A stretch of DNA of 64,000 bases from Nissolia schottii (Eukaryota; Streptophyta; Magnoliopsida; Fabales; Fabaceae). The position numbers and the translations under genes were made by a program. Where the stretch lies: assembly GCA_003254905.1 (NCBI GenBank), contig QANU01056638.1, positions 155,717-219,716 on the forward strand, read 5' to 3'. Below the pieces are notes generated by a model. That model searched no databases, was not told the origin of the DNA, and saw only the letters and a program-made list of their open reading frames with translations. Of this stretch, positions 26,201-38,837 are shown one piece after another; positions within the stretch are counted from its first letter, which is position 1; each line of letters begins with the position of its first letter.

Positions 26201-29200
26201 TTGGCCGGGGAAGCCTTTTGTGGAATTGAAGCAGTTGAATTCAGGCAAAAGTTGAAGGTTGTTTGTGAAAACTATTTCATAGCTTTTCATCGACAAAATG
26301 TGCATGTAAGTGTCCTTAAGGCTTTCATTCTCCATGGTTGTCAGATTCACTTAATGGTGATTGTGATTTCTTATGCAGTGCCTTAGAGCATTGTATGATA
26401 TGTAGAGTACATGCACAATGTCATATGTATCTTCCTATGTCTGCATGTTGTCTCTAAGCTGGTGATGATTTACAACTTTCAGTATGATTATGTTAACTGA
26501 TAAATCAATAATTTTCTGTTTTATACAATTCAAATTTATTTACTTCTGGTATTTCTAGGTGCGCATGTTGGGATGTTCTGGCACATTCTTGTTTGTGGTT
26601 CAGTGTTCTAATTAATTTTGGTTGTAATAGAACATAACCAAAATTTCAGATATTTTTGGTATTTTTAGATCCAGAAATGGTCACACTAACATTTTGTTCC
26701 TTGACAAGTCATTTTTGGTACTGTTGAATTTTTGGTAATCTTGCATAACCAAAAGTTTCAGAATTCCAGAAACTTCGGTGCTGTAATTGTGTGGAAAATT
26801 AAGAAAATTTGCTTTAATTTGATGAAGCCATTGCAGAAAGTCAATATAACTCATCAGTGGGTATAAAATTACTTAAATTCTATCTTTTCTTTATTAGCCA
26901 CTGCAAATTTGTGATGCTAAATAGTTGGCTATATAATTGCTAAATTGTCTGACCTTGTTGATTTGCCAAGCTCTGCACCTGAACAATGATAATGTTCATA
27001 AATCCTTAATCATGTATACACGATTAAATTTGTTTTGTTGCTCTCTCTTTTTAGGCACTACGAATGGTATTGGATAAAGAAAGTTGGTTAAAATTACCTC
27101 CAGATACAGTGCAAATTGTCAGTTTTGCTGGGCTAATTGGTGATGGAGCACCATTGATTTTATCAGGTGGTAAATCCCTTAATGTCAGTGCAATCCATTC
27201 CGACAAATCAATGAACATGGTTCACACCAGTGCTAGAAGGAGTGGGTTCTCTCATTGGGTTAAAGGTGGAAACCCTTTTTTGCAAAAGTTATCAACCTCC
27301 AAAGAAGGTCATGATTATTCCCAACCTAATGGATCAATTCATAGTGAATTAGGCGGAGGTTCGAACAACTTTCATGGTGATAAAGTCTCACCTAGAAGGA
27401 ATGTTTCCGATAAAATGAATGGTGTCAGTTCTGTTTCAGAAGATGAAAATGAGGATCTTCTTGCAGACTTCATTGATGAAGACAGTCAACTGCCAAGTCG
27501 TACTTCGAAACCTAATCTGAGAATTCACTCTTCACATGGTAATGATGATGATAATATGACTCATACCGGATCTTCTCTCTGTCTTTTAAGGTGAACTTCT
27601 ATACATTATGTACTGGAAAAATCAATTGTTGTCCTCAACTTAGTTCTTATTGTGTTGTTTTAATTATTTAATGAGATATTGTATGTCTTAAACATGTTAG
27701 GTCTATGGATAAATACGCAAGGCTTATGCAGAAATTAGAAGTAGTAAATGTTGAGTTCTTTAAGGTAGGATTTTTATGCCCTTAAATGATTGGTATACTT
27801 TACCTTCCCCTCTTCCTATTCAGCCTATAATTTTTTTCTCTAAATTTATTTTCCTGATTCAGTATATTGCTGCAGGGAATGTGCCAGTTATTTGAATTTT
27901 TTTTCTATTTTATATATGAAACATTTGTTCAGCGAAACACCAGTTCAAGTGGAAAAATCTCAACTAACTCTCTCAATTGTAAGTGGCGTAGTGTATTACA
28001 TACTTGGGCATTGGTAGCTTAATATGATTTTGAGTTATCAGTAGTTAATGATTAAATTCAATTTTAACATGCAGTTCGGTTGAGGACAGCCTTATCCAGA
28101 ATAAACCAAGACTGTGACGAGTGGATTAAGTCCCAGTCATCTTCACAATCATCTTTTGTACATGCAGAGTCGACACCTACACACCCTCCCATCACAAGTT
28201 TTGGTCACTCCTCAGGGACTTCTTTGGGTCTTAAGGTATTCATGTGAAGTGATTTTGTTTTTAAAGAAAAGGTTTCTCAAGTGCTCTGGAAAAGAACGGG
28301 TTTTACATGGCTTGTTGAATTTGTAGAAAATAAAAGACGTGTAACAACAATGTGACAGAGTTACTTTTGGGTTCGTAGGTTCAATGCTTGAGTGGTATTG
28401 CACTCGGCTTATTGATATTCATAGATAAGAAGAAATAAATTCAATTTATTTTTACCAGAACAATAATAAAGCCTTGAGCTATTCCCTAAGATTCTTATTG
28501 TTCTAATGCCATGACATCTATCATTTCCGATGCAAGACTAATCACATGGCTGAATACATTTAGTCGTATGCATTATTCTTAACATGGCTAAAATTTTGAT
28601 AGCCTGTGCTGTTAATTTTCATTGCTTATCAGCTTGTCAAATTGTTAGTTGGTTCCTCCCCCCCCCCCTTTATAATAGTTTAGTGATTTCCATCTGGTTT
28701 TCAAGTGGAAATTATTATTTTCTGAACAATGCACTAGATGTCAAACTTTTTCGGGAAAAAAGTACAAACAGTTAAAATGATTGGTATTTCCTATTTCTTA
28801 ATGAATAAAAAATTAAATATTGTAGAAACGGAGATCAGTGGTGTCGATGGCTCGTAATTGAAATTTTACCTAATGAATTTTTACTATCAAGCATTTTTGC
28901 ATTATGAAATTTGGCACAGAAAGAATGATATACTCAAATTTGGTTCTGCAGATCTGTTATATCTCAATTTTCATTTGCAACTTGCATCTTGTCCTCCATC
29001 TTAAGACATTTGGTGGTTTATTTTCGTTGTTTACAGTCCAAGCTACATTGTATGGAACATTTTATTATCGCCAAAGATTTCCCCACTCTTTCTCTTATTA
29101 ATGTGTTATTGGAGGCTGTAGTTTAGGTTTTGAAACATGGATGAAGCGGTGTAGTATAAGCATGTGTCCCTATAAATTCATTACTATGTTTCAGGAAAGA

Positions 29201-32200
29201 TGCGTGGCTGTTGACACTATCTCTCTTGTTGCTCGAATACTGCATCGATCCAAAGCTCATCTCCAATCAATGCTATTGCGAAGTAATTCAACTGTGCTTG
29301 AGGATTTTTATGTGCACCTGGTATGTGGAATCTTATTATTTATATTAAAGTGGTTTAGCTCTTGTAAATTGATTTGACAAATCTTTGAATTTGATTCTGT
29401 TTACTTTTCATTGAAAATTTGTTAGTATAATGACATCATGCAATAGGATGTTTAATGACAACAATTTGAGATGTTGTGGATTAGATGAAGTTTAAACCCT
29501 GCAAATATTTATTTTTATTGGGATTCATGTCTGAGCTTTGTTTGGTGGGAAGGATTTGGAAGGAAAGTAAAGGAAACTTGTCAATTTTTATGTACGTCGG
29601 TCACATCCTTTTCCCTTCCTTTCAAATCCTCTCTACCTAACATGTTATTGGAAAAGCGCTGTCGTAAAATTATATCTTGGAGTACCTCTACATTTCATGC
29701 TTACTAATTTGGTAACAATGCATAAATTTGAACATGCATCCAATGGTGGCTGTAAGGCTACAAGTTTACGAAACTAGTTACATGGCTTAAGGAGTGAGAG
29801 ACCAGACTTCATCTTAACCATTTTCTGTCTGGTATTCCTCACCCCTTTGAGTGTGAAACTAGTTCTCAATCAGGTACTGAAGCCGCACCTCCCCACAAGA
29901 TTTTTTGTGCAGGATCTAGCCGTTGACATTGTAGAGGGCAGGCCCCTCAACTGCTGAGCTCAAGCGAGCCACCCCTTGTGGGGCATTAAAACCCTTTTCT
30001 TAAAGCCTTGTTTAGCACATTTGCAAATACATATATAATGAAGGTGTCAATTACCTGCGGAATATCATATCATGTTTGGATTGAATAGTTAGGACATTAT
30101 ATTTATCTGAGTATTTATTTCTATTTGATGAAATTGTTTTGGCTATTCTTTTTAATATGAAAATCTAAGTATGGATAACAATGATCTTTAATACATGTTT
30201 CTTTAGGTGGATGCTGTACCGGATCTTGTAGAGCATGTTAATCGGACAACAGTGAGATTACTGCTGCACACTAATGGGTAAGGCAATTTTATCTTTAAAA
30301 AAAATAAATTAATGGGTAAGACAAAAGTATACCTAGTTAGAAGCCTGCAAGGTTTCTTTGGACAGATTGCTAATAAATATGATTTTTGTATTATCAAATT
30401 GACACCCTCCATTTGGTGGGGGGTCCTTTTGTTTTTAATAACCACTTGAGAAGGGAAACTGTATTCTGATGAAGATGAAAAATGTACTTATTATCTAGAA
30501 ATATTTCCTATTGTCTAGTTTAAACTATAAAACTTCTCTGTTTGGTGCAGAAAATATTTTTTTTTTTGAAACATATCAATCTATACTTTTTCTTTGGAAA
30601 TATGTGACATGGTAGTTGTATCAAAAATTCAAATTCATACTTAAGATTTCTTTATTTTGAAGGAAAATATCTGAAATTCTTTTGGAGTAAAAGTTATTTC
30701 TAATATATTTTGAAGGGCACATGATTGTGTTCCTAATACAGAAGAAAGATTGTGTATTGCGTCAGATGCGATATGGAATAGTTAGAAATTAGTTGTCATT
30801 CTTGATGCTCATGTTTATTCATAGGCCCGAGTCTTTACTTTGGTCTCATAATCAAGCACTATAATGGGTATAAGTTGCATAAAAAGAAATTTCTACCTAA
30901 TTTTGTGTTCACTACATATTCTAATGCATGGCCATGGTGGTAACTACCCTAAACTACAATTTTTGGCTTTAAAATTTCACTCAACTTTATACAGGTATGT
31001 TGAACGCATTGCCAATTCTAAATGGGAAGTAAAAGAGCTTGGGATGGAGCATAATGGGTTTGTATTATTTTATAATGTATTTGAGTGCTAAGTGTTTTTT
31101 CCCCTCCTTTGTATTACTTACTGTCTATTACGATAAGTCTTGGTAGTTGCTAATTTATACAAGAGATAAACAATTTATTACATGCACTTGTAAATTTTTT
31201 TTGCATTATTTGGGATCATGGATTTCTGATTTCCTGAGTAGGAATACGACTCATGAAATTTGGCAGAGTAACTGTTTAGGAGCTCCTAATAAAGATATTT
31301 AATTTAGGAATATTACAACTCTGCTTTTATTTCCAACACTCAAGGTACTCATGCCTAATAATCTTGCCAGAATGTATTTTGAGTCTTGGGGTCAGATTCC
31401 AACACTCATTTTATCTCATAAATTAGCCTTTAATATTTGAGTGTTGGGGTCAGATTGTATAACTTCTAAAATTTATATCTATTGTTGTTATTTATCTGTA
31501 ACCATATTTATAGACCATAAATGAGCCTGGTATTTTTTTTATTCGGCATTCTTATCTTGGAAATAAGCTGCATTCAGTCTTCTGTTCTGACTTGAGTTGT
31601 ATTGATAGGTATGTTGATTTGTTACTGGGAGAATTTAAGCACTTTAAAACACGACTTGCTCATGGAGGAATTCGTAAAGAGGTACTTATTTATATATTTA
31701 TTTATTTTTTGTGGATAAGTAAAGTGATATTTTTATTATTACTCTTTATCGTGAGACATACTCTGTGCAAATGTAGAAACCTATTACATGAAGTACAAAC
31801 TTGTGTTTTGAGATGTTGCTGTTATATTTCTTAGAAAGAAAAACATAGAAAAGCAATTCCTGGTATCTAAATGTGCCTTTTGATTCGCCAATTATGCTTC
31901 TGTATGTGTAGACTCAAGACCTCCTATTGGACTATGGGCTTGAAATTGTGGCGGAAACACTTGTCGAAGGACTTTCACGGGTGAAGAGATGTAGTGATGA
32001 GGGAAGAGCTTTAATGTCATTGGACCTGCAGGTTATTTCTAAGCTGTGATCAAATTTTTGTAGTGCTGTCAATAGGTTGGATTTGGAATTCATATGGTAG
32101 ATTATTAAGAAATATGCACAATCTAATTTATTCTTAATCCACTGTTAAATTATGTGATCACGTCCTTTCAATATTTACCAGGTTCTTACTATCTTTTGAA

Positions 32201-33653
32201 AGGTGAGCTTTCAAAATGCTTATTTTATTTTTCAGATCTTAATAGTAATCAATACCTTAGAAGTATTGAATAGGTTACGAAACAAATATGAATTCTTATA
32301 TAATGCAGACAATGATCAATATGTTGATGAACCTTGCTACTTCTTCAGTAATTCTTTTAGGCTTGTTCACGAGTTTGGTTTTGGAGGGGAGGGGAGGGGA
32401 GGGCTTATGGCGATTATGCCCTGTTCACGAGTTTAAATTTTTTGGAGGGGAAGACATCTGAGGTTATTATTGACCCCTCAAAATTCTCCAAAATCCTCAT
32501 TTTATAGTTCCCAAAATCGGAGGATTTTAACCAAATTTTAATTGAATGTACCATCTTATCTTCGTTAAACTTCTAAATATCAATTTTCCCATTCAATTAA
32601 ACATTTAATTATATTCAGTTATTATAATAAAGGATAAAACTGTAAAAAAAAAAAAATTATAAGCCCTATGTTTCCTTCTTGAATATTTTTAAACTCGTGA
32701 GGGTAAGGTAAAACCTTCAGAACCCTCCCATTCCCTTACCTTTCCTTCTCCCTTGAACCCCCTTGATGCTTTCTCTTCCCCATTCCTCTAAACTCATGAA
32801 TATAGCCTTAAAAGTTGTCAACGGATTTGATTTGACAAAATAGTTAGAATTGATTGACGGATTTGATTTGGCAAAATATTTAGAATTGATTATTAGGATA
32901 TTATTTATTATTAGCGCAGATTTGTTGCCCTTTTAAAAGCACCAGACTCTGCATAATTGTACAGTCATGATTAGGTTATTATTAGATAGCCCAGTTATAG
33001 GCAATTAGCATTTATAGCCCATTAACTGTCACATTATTGGACAGATTGTATTATCACTATTTAAATGAGAATTCTCCGACAGGAGAAAGCACACTTTCAA
33101 CCTACATTTTTCTAAGTTTAACAAAAGTTATGTTGACCTTTGATTTCTGTTTCCACCAGGTTTTGATCAATGGGTTACAGCATTTTGTGCCGATGAATGT
33201 GAAGCCCAAGCTACAAATGGTTGAAACTTTCATCAAGGTAAGGAGCAAATGGTCCACTATATTGTTTGCTAATACGGATGAGTTTGGGTCACATGGTAGC
33301 ATTAGTTGGGTGTTGCTACCCCACCCGTTTCTATAAATTGGCACGTCAAATGTTTTGAAACTCTTATTGTATGCAATCAACATTTTACTCATGGACATAT
33401 TTTCTTTGCCCTTTCAAACCAGGCTTACTATCTTCCTGAGACAGAATTTGTACACTGGGCACGGACACACCCGGTAAGAATAGCGCTTTCTACTGCATCC
33501 TAGCACTATCTTGTTGCTTAGGTTTTTAACCAAGCATCCCCTGCTTTGCAGGAATACAGTAAAAGCCAAGTTGTTGGACTGGTCAACCTAGTTGCCTCTA
33601 TGAAAGGCTGGAAGAGGAAAACTAGGTTGGAAGTACTGGAAAAGATTGAATGA
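17284..33653 (+). CDS. VPS50: Syndetin / VPS50 (CCDC132-like), EARP complex subunit
   Basis: VPS50 replaces VPS54 in the EARP tethering complex, which acts in endosomal recycling. Coding exons: 17284-17523, 18793-18957, 19850-19924, 21197-21275, 21669-21733, 21822-21911, 22171-22260, 22419-22505, 22728-22811, 23551-23670, 24724-24752, 24860-24992, 25799-26305, 27055-27590, 27701-27764, 27876-27978, 28075-28235, 29195-29320, 30207-30277, 30995-31057, 31609-31681, 31912-32031, 33160-33237, 33423-33473, 33552-33653. All are GT-AG and the frame closes to 1103 aa. Seen: an N-terminal MQPNLFPFGS block, an Ala-rich stretch in exon 2, the helical VPS54-N-like region (about 140-400: LRLAQLDRVAERLSRHV, YCKAFQVLSEYLQLLDSL), a polar acidic middle (about 690-785), and the C-terminal syndetin domain with NGLQHFVPMNVKPKLQMVE and LVNLVASMKGWKRKTRLEV. 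The start was chosen at 17284 because MQPNLF is the recalled Arabidopsis N-terminus; an in-frame ATG at 17146 would add 46 residues. True VPS54 was considered and rejected. Confidence 0.92.
19459..19720 (-). mobile_element. possible LINE (RTE-type) 3' fragment in a VPS50 intron
   Basis: An AACAACAACAATCCAGCCTT start is followed by TATGTGGGGTTAGTTACATG, GTGTCCTATCG and CATGTCTATAGACAAGC. I recognise this as a dispersed sequence common in plant introns that resembles the 3' end of an RTE-type LINE on the minus strand, with a TTG-repeat tail. No coding region remains. Placement is by recalled pattern only. Confidence 0.35.
20974..21047. repeat. TTA/TTTA microsatellite in a VPS50 intron
   Basis: About nine ATT/TTA units pass into TTTATTTA-type repeats within the intron between 19925 and 21196. 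It is simple sequence. A TC-rich run near 21920-21945 and a TA run near 22340-22360 in neighbouring introns are similar. Confidence 0.8.
32360..32807. mobile_element. Tourist-like (PIF/Harbinger) MITE in a VPS50 intron
   Basis: Left end GGCTTGTTCACGAGTTT; right end, on the other strand, GGCTATATTCATGAGTTT. Both are bounded by TTA (32357-32359 and 32808-32810), the 3-bp duplication typical of this group. The left arm has four GGGGA-type repeats and an internal second copy of GTTCACGAGTTTAA. The 448-bp element has no coding capacity. It lies between the exons ending at 32031 and starting at 33160 and does not disturb their splice sites. Confidence 0.6.
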
Positions 33654-34588
33654 GTTGCTGTCTTTTGTTTTGCGTATGAGGTCAGAGCTTACAAAATCTC
33701 CTGCTCCTTTTTGCCTACCCCTTTCATTTTTGGCAGAGCTCCTTGTAAAGGTAGTGTATATTGCATGATATTTGATCCCCTATCAATTATGGAGTATTTT
33801 CCTCCAAAATTTGTGCTGCTTCTCGTGTCCTGTAGATAAAAATAAGCTGTAATTGTACAATATAATGTTACTTGCACATAAAACGTCTCCCATAATGCTT
33901 ATTATCCCCGTCTGTCTTTTCTGTCGCTCTTTTACCAATGATATCAAGGGGTTACAATCTCTTACATGAGTATTTGAATTGCACATTGTGTACGTCTCAC
34001 GTTACTCAATTGTAATATTGGAACTAGTGATATTTTGTATTTACGTCAGCATTGTAAAGCTCTTATTCATTATTAGATGGGGTAATTTTCCATTGAAGCG
34101 ACTGATATTACAGCGTGCCAACCCATCTGTATCTTTTCTCCCTTTCTATCTCGTTCCATGCCTGTAAGTTCAATTTATATGCATGTAATGTAATACAATT
34201 TTATACTGTAATCTAATCCGATGATGTTATACCAGCAAATGTGATTTCTTTTTTTATGTAGTGGGTGAAAGTCAACTATTATTACTGATTGACAACATGT
34301 TGGATAATAGTGTAAAAAAATTTATATAGAGAATGCATAGAATTAAATTTAAGAGTTTAGTTGCTATCTATTAATATTGTAAAATAGTTTTATACCATCT
34401 AATTTGGACGATAATATATATTGTACTGTCTTTGTCTAAGTAATAATTATCGGGAATGAATTCTCACACCACCAATTGAAAAAGTGAGACTCATGTATGA
34501 TATAAGCAATAAACAAATTCATGGTGTGAGATCACACGCGATCTATGATATGATCCATTCCCATATTTATCATTTCACCAGTTTGGGT
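33654..34588. other. VPS50 3' flank, no further gene seen
   Basis: AT-rich sequence after the VPS50 stop. The 3' UTR probably occupies the first few hundred bases. I see no conserved reading frame or mobile-element end before the copia LTR at about 34589. Confidence 0.4.
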
Positions 34589-35817
34589 TGTGGAGATTAA
34601 TGGAGGTAGAATAAGACGTATCATAGAAATGCTGGGATTATTGCTTGTGTGATGTTAAGAGAATCGAGTGGAGTGATTTCCTTCTAAGCTTGTATATATT
34701 TGTTCGCATTTGTTCAATGAAAGCAGATTTGTCATTCATATTTTCTCATGGTATTAGAGCTAGGTTCCAATACTACTTTGTGCCTAAACAGACAAACTTT
34801 TGCTACTATCATTCCAGGAAAAGAAGAGACATCTCAGACTGCTAGAACCAAGAAACCTCATATTGATGGAGCTAAGAAACTTCCATCATCATATATGACT
34901 TGAATGACAATCGCAAGAATGTGATCACACAAATGCAGGTGCGAGGAGAGAACTACGAAGAATGGGCATGAGCCATAATAGTTTGTGTGTGCTCGAAGAA
35001 AGTGAGGCTTCATAGATGGAGCTCATAAACAACCTGACAAACCAGAAATGGAGGATTGATGGATTGTTCAATCCATGCATGTGCCATGGATATTGAATAG
35101 CAAACAAACCTATCTTCTGTTCAATCTTGACATATAATGCAAGAGAGTTATGCGAGGATATTTGGGAACGTTTTTAAGCTATGAATGATTTAAGGATCTA
35201 AGTGAAAGTGGAGTTAGCAGATTGCAAACAGCATGGAATGACCATGGTTGCATGCTATAGGAAATTAAAGACACCATGGAATGGGCCGACAAATTATGAG
35301 CAGATCCCAAGATGCAAATGCAATATTGCATCTAAACTTGAAAAAACGAAGAGAAGAAGAGAAGGATCATCGGTTCTTGATGGGCTTGGATGATGTGAGT
35401 CTATGGTACGGTGCACTCTTAACATAATGGTTGCAGATCCTTCACCCTCACTGAATTGAGTATATGCTACTAGTGCAAGAAGAGAGGATGAAAATAATCA
35501 CCAATCTAAGGAAAAGAAAAGAGGGGTAACCAAGGGGCGAAGAGAGACGAAGGATAAATTAACAATGTGTCCTCACATTGGCAAAACCGACCATGATGCT
35601 AGACCTGGAAGAGGTGTTGTTTGTGCTAATGCAGCATAAGTTGCAGGAGGTAACGTAAACCAATCTGATATACAAATTGGGAAATGTGGGCTAGCTGGTC
35701 TCAGCAACGAGCAGTGGCAGGTCCTTGTTGACATGTTGGATACCCATACGACAAATGATAATGAGAAAATGATTGGTAATAATCCATGTGATTTACGGAT
35801 TATAGACACTGCTGCAT
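34589..35817 (+). mobile_element. truncated Ty1-copia retrotransposon: LTR, primer site, decayed gag to protease
   Basis: The LTR-like segment (34589-34748, beginning TGTGGAGATTAATG) is followed at 34749-34760 by TGGTATTAGAGC, the initiator-tRNA-Met primer-binding sequence with one change. Downstream text reads as a broken gag (GENYEEWA, then a region matching the inverted copy) and reaches an aspartic-protease-like IIDTA near 35800 before being cut off. Stops and frame changes are frequent, so it is dead. No reverse transcriptase or integrase is present. Confidence 0.65.
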
Positions 35818-36358
35818 TTCCACGTAGTCCCCGCTTGAACGCAAGATAGGTTTGATGCTATTCAATATCCATTGCCCAAGCATGGATTGAATAGTCCACC
35901 AGTCCTCCATGTTTGGTGCATCTTCATTAGCTTGTTTATGAGTTCCATATATCAAGCCCCACTTTCTTCAATCACGCAAAGAACTGTTAATGGCTCAGAC
36001 CCAATTTTCGTAGTTCTCTCCCCATAACTGCACTTGTGTGATACCGGTCTCGATATCGTCATCTGAGTTCAAGTCATTTGTTGATGGAGGTATCTTGGTT
36101 CAATCGGTTTGAGGTGTCATTTGGTAAATGTCTCTGCAGAAACAATGTATTATTAGAGTTTGGTTAGCTCTGATACCATATTAAAATATGAATGACAAAT
36201 TTGCTTTCATTGAACAAATGTGAATAAATATATACCGGTTTAGAAGACAATCACTCTATCCAATTCTTCTAATATCACGCAAACTATTATCCCAGGATAG
36301 CAAGTGTAAGTGATGTACTCATCATCTTAAACTACATCTGAAAATATCTCTAATCACA
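35818..36358 (-). mobile_element. inverted copia fragment: gag remnant and LTR
   Basis: The minus strand carries an LTR-like segment (36179-36358) followed by a perfect TGGTATCAGAGC primer site (36167-36178) and a gag 5' part (35818-36166). It is clearly homologous to the plus-strand copy at 34589-35110: both share TTGTTCAATGAAAGC and TGGATATTGAATAGCA, for example. The two copies face each other and differ enough to be separate insertions or an old inverted duplication. Confidence 0.65.
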
Positions 36359-36673
36359 GCCCGATTTTTGGTGATATGATTGGATATTACAGAGACAAAT
36401 ATAGTAAACAGTGTATTAAAAATTGTTTTAAACTATCTACATAAAACTGCATAGCGATTAAATTCTTTATATATGAATACAGATTATAGAAATATCTTTA
36501 ATATATATATTTTTTTTCCATATAGTAATAAAGAAAAAGGAAAAAAAGCCGAAATTTTCAAGCACTCAGGTTTAAATTGTCTAACATCACGACATTCATA
36601 ATGACAGAGAAAGGCACGATTGGATTCATAAAAGTATATGAGATTATGTCATTTGAATGAAGAATGGCACACT

Positions 36674-36841
36674 TTAAAAAACAACCCATGCATCAAATGC
36701 ATTCTTTTGGCTCATCCTTTGTATGAACATGAGTTCATCTCTGGGATCTGCCTTATCCTTCTGTAACCTGTTATACTTGGCTTGTTGGCTCTTAAAATTG
36801 GACCACAGGCAACTTCGTAACGCAATTGCCACCGCCTCGGT
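36674..36841 (-). pseudogene. orphan coding-like terminal exon, unidentified
   Basis: A 55-codon open frame on the minus strand ends at a TAA (36674-36676) and reads like real protein: it contains ALRSCLWSNFKSQQAKYNRL, then KADPRDEL and QRMSQKNAFDAW. It is charged, helix-prone and unlike the AT-rich noise around it. An in-frame stop lies just 5' of it; AG acceptors are available there, for example before GCGGTGGCAATTG. No convincing upstream exon is seen before the SCPL51 3' end. I do not recognise the family. It is either a gene fragment left behind or the last exon of a gene I failed to follow. Confidence 0.35.
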
Positions 36842-38837
36842 TTAAAGCAAAACAGCACTGACCAGTAGGTAGGTACCTGCATCAGATTCAAATTATGCCG
36901 ACAAAATACATCTAATATGGACACACCATTCTAAGGAGAAACTCACGAGTTCCTTTACTCGTCTAGTCATTTTCACAGTACGAGGGTTCTACCCTTCTCC
37001 AAGAAATTCTGAAGCCCATCCAGACAAAGAAACCAAATTAATACACATCCAGGTTTATTTTGCAACAGCCACGAGGAGGGACAATAAGTGAGGGGGATGA
37101 ACTAGGGGCACAGAAAATTACTTGAGGTTTTTGTGTTGTTGGACTTAAAGCGGACACAAAGTGGGTTAGACACAACATCTTGATTTAAATATATACTCTT
37201 CACTCATTTTAATTATGCCATCGGCACTTTAGCATTTAGCTCCAAACTTTTGGAAGGTTATGTACCTTAATCATATTTTTAGACTGCTTAATTGTTTTTA
37301 TCTTCAACTGTTTGTCTTTGATTCTTGAAATATTCTACATTCTGTCACTAGGCCCGACTTAAATTGTCACATGGACAGTAGTAAGATTTGTTGTTTGGAA
37401 GAAAAAATATTTACAACTACAGAACAAAACTCGCTGATGATGCAGATCTAAAAGCGGTTTTGCTCATTAATCATTATTAGGTGGGTATGGTCATTATATG
37501 TGCATTACCTGGTGGAGAGATGCCTTTGGATTTTGGAACTTCAAGTTCTTCCTAAATTATGATCAAAATTTGGACTTCATTAGTAGTAGATATGTATGCT
37601 AAGTTGAACATGGCTTGAATCTGAATTTATTATTCATCCAGCTTTGTAACATCATGTCCTTATAAGATCTTAATCTCATGTCTAAATGAAATGCACAAAA
37701 TACTTTTCAACCAGAACATTTGCTAGAAATTAGCTGCCCGAATTATAGGACAAAAGATGAGATAAAGGCTTCACATCTTTTTTTCTTTTTCTTTTTTAAA
37801 TTGCACGAATTACCATCGAAGTTCGTTAAAATTGTATTTCACTTAAATATGTAAAATTGCACTCCACCCTATTTTTCATTACAATTGATTACTAGTGATC
37901 TATTAAATTTTTATTTTCATTTCATATATTCTTTATTTTTATAAGTTTGTGGATAAAATAGTAAAAATAGTAAAATATTAGTTTCTATTTTAAAATTTTA
38001 TAAAAAAATAGTGAACATGAAATATAAATAATATCCAAGATTGTCATACTTACACCTCTAATAATTTTTTTATAGAATATAGTTTTTACCAAACTGACCA
38101 TTAAATAACCACGACATATCATAAGGATATTTGTACCAAATTTTAGAAAAAATAACATCAATATGAATGTCATCATATAGTTACTGCCTGTGTTCATTTT
38201 AAGGACTACATATTACATTAATTTTGGTGTATATAAAAAGCATATCAATTGATTTTCAGTCAATATAAAATTTCCTAGATATAATCTAAAATATATGAAC
38301 TTTCAATCTTTTAGAAAAAAGTTACTAAGGGTGTAAGAATTGAATCAAGTATTACACCGGTGTGAACGGATCCCTCTTTATATTTTATACATGTGAATGT
38401 AATCTATGTTCAAAAGTTATCTTTCTTATATTTAATGTAATCTATGTTCAAAATTTATCTTTCTTATATTTTCATGTTTAAAAAATCCCCATTTAACAAT
38501 TGTTTTTTTTTTCTCCCTCTCAGTAATATTCAACCAAAAACAATATATTATTTGACAAAGGAATAGACAAACTAAGGAGGAAAAAAATGTCTGATTATGG
38601 CAGGAGAAAAGAAATGACATTGCAATAGCAAACAATACATGGCATCTCTATAGCTACCTCTCCCCCCCATCGGTAAAATTACATATATATGGCATTTACA
38701 CAGAGATATTGTTCTACTTTGCTTGTGGACTCCTCTTCCTATTGCCTCATCAACAATTTCTCTTTATTGTACCTTCTTTTTTATTATCATTTGTAACAAA
38801 TAAAAATGCTTTTAATTTTTTTTTTTCTATGGTAACT
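36842..38837. other. AT-rich intergenic and SCPL51 3' flank
   Basis: The minus-strand sequence at 36990-37030 (containing GGATGGGCTTCAGAATTTC) could belong to the same fragment as the orphan exon, but stops interrupt it. Apart from that I see no gene, repeat or element end. The part next to 38838 probably includes the SCPL51 3' UTR. Confidence 0.35.

Noticed and set aside
17284..33653. Naming the plus-strand vacuolar sorting gene VPS54
   Set aside because: The N-terminal half resembles the VPS54 family, but the MQPNLFPFG start, the middle and the C-terminal GLQHFVPMNVKPKLQ region fit syndetin/VPS50.
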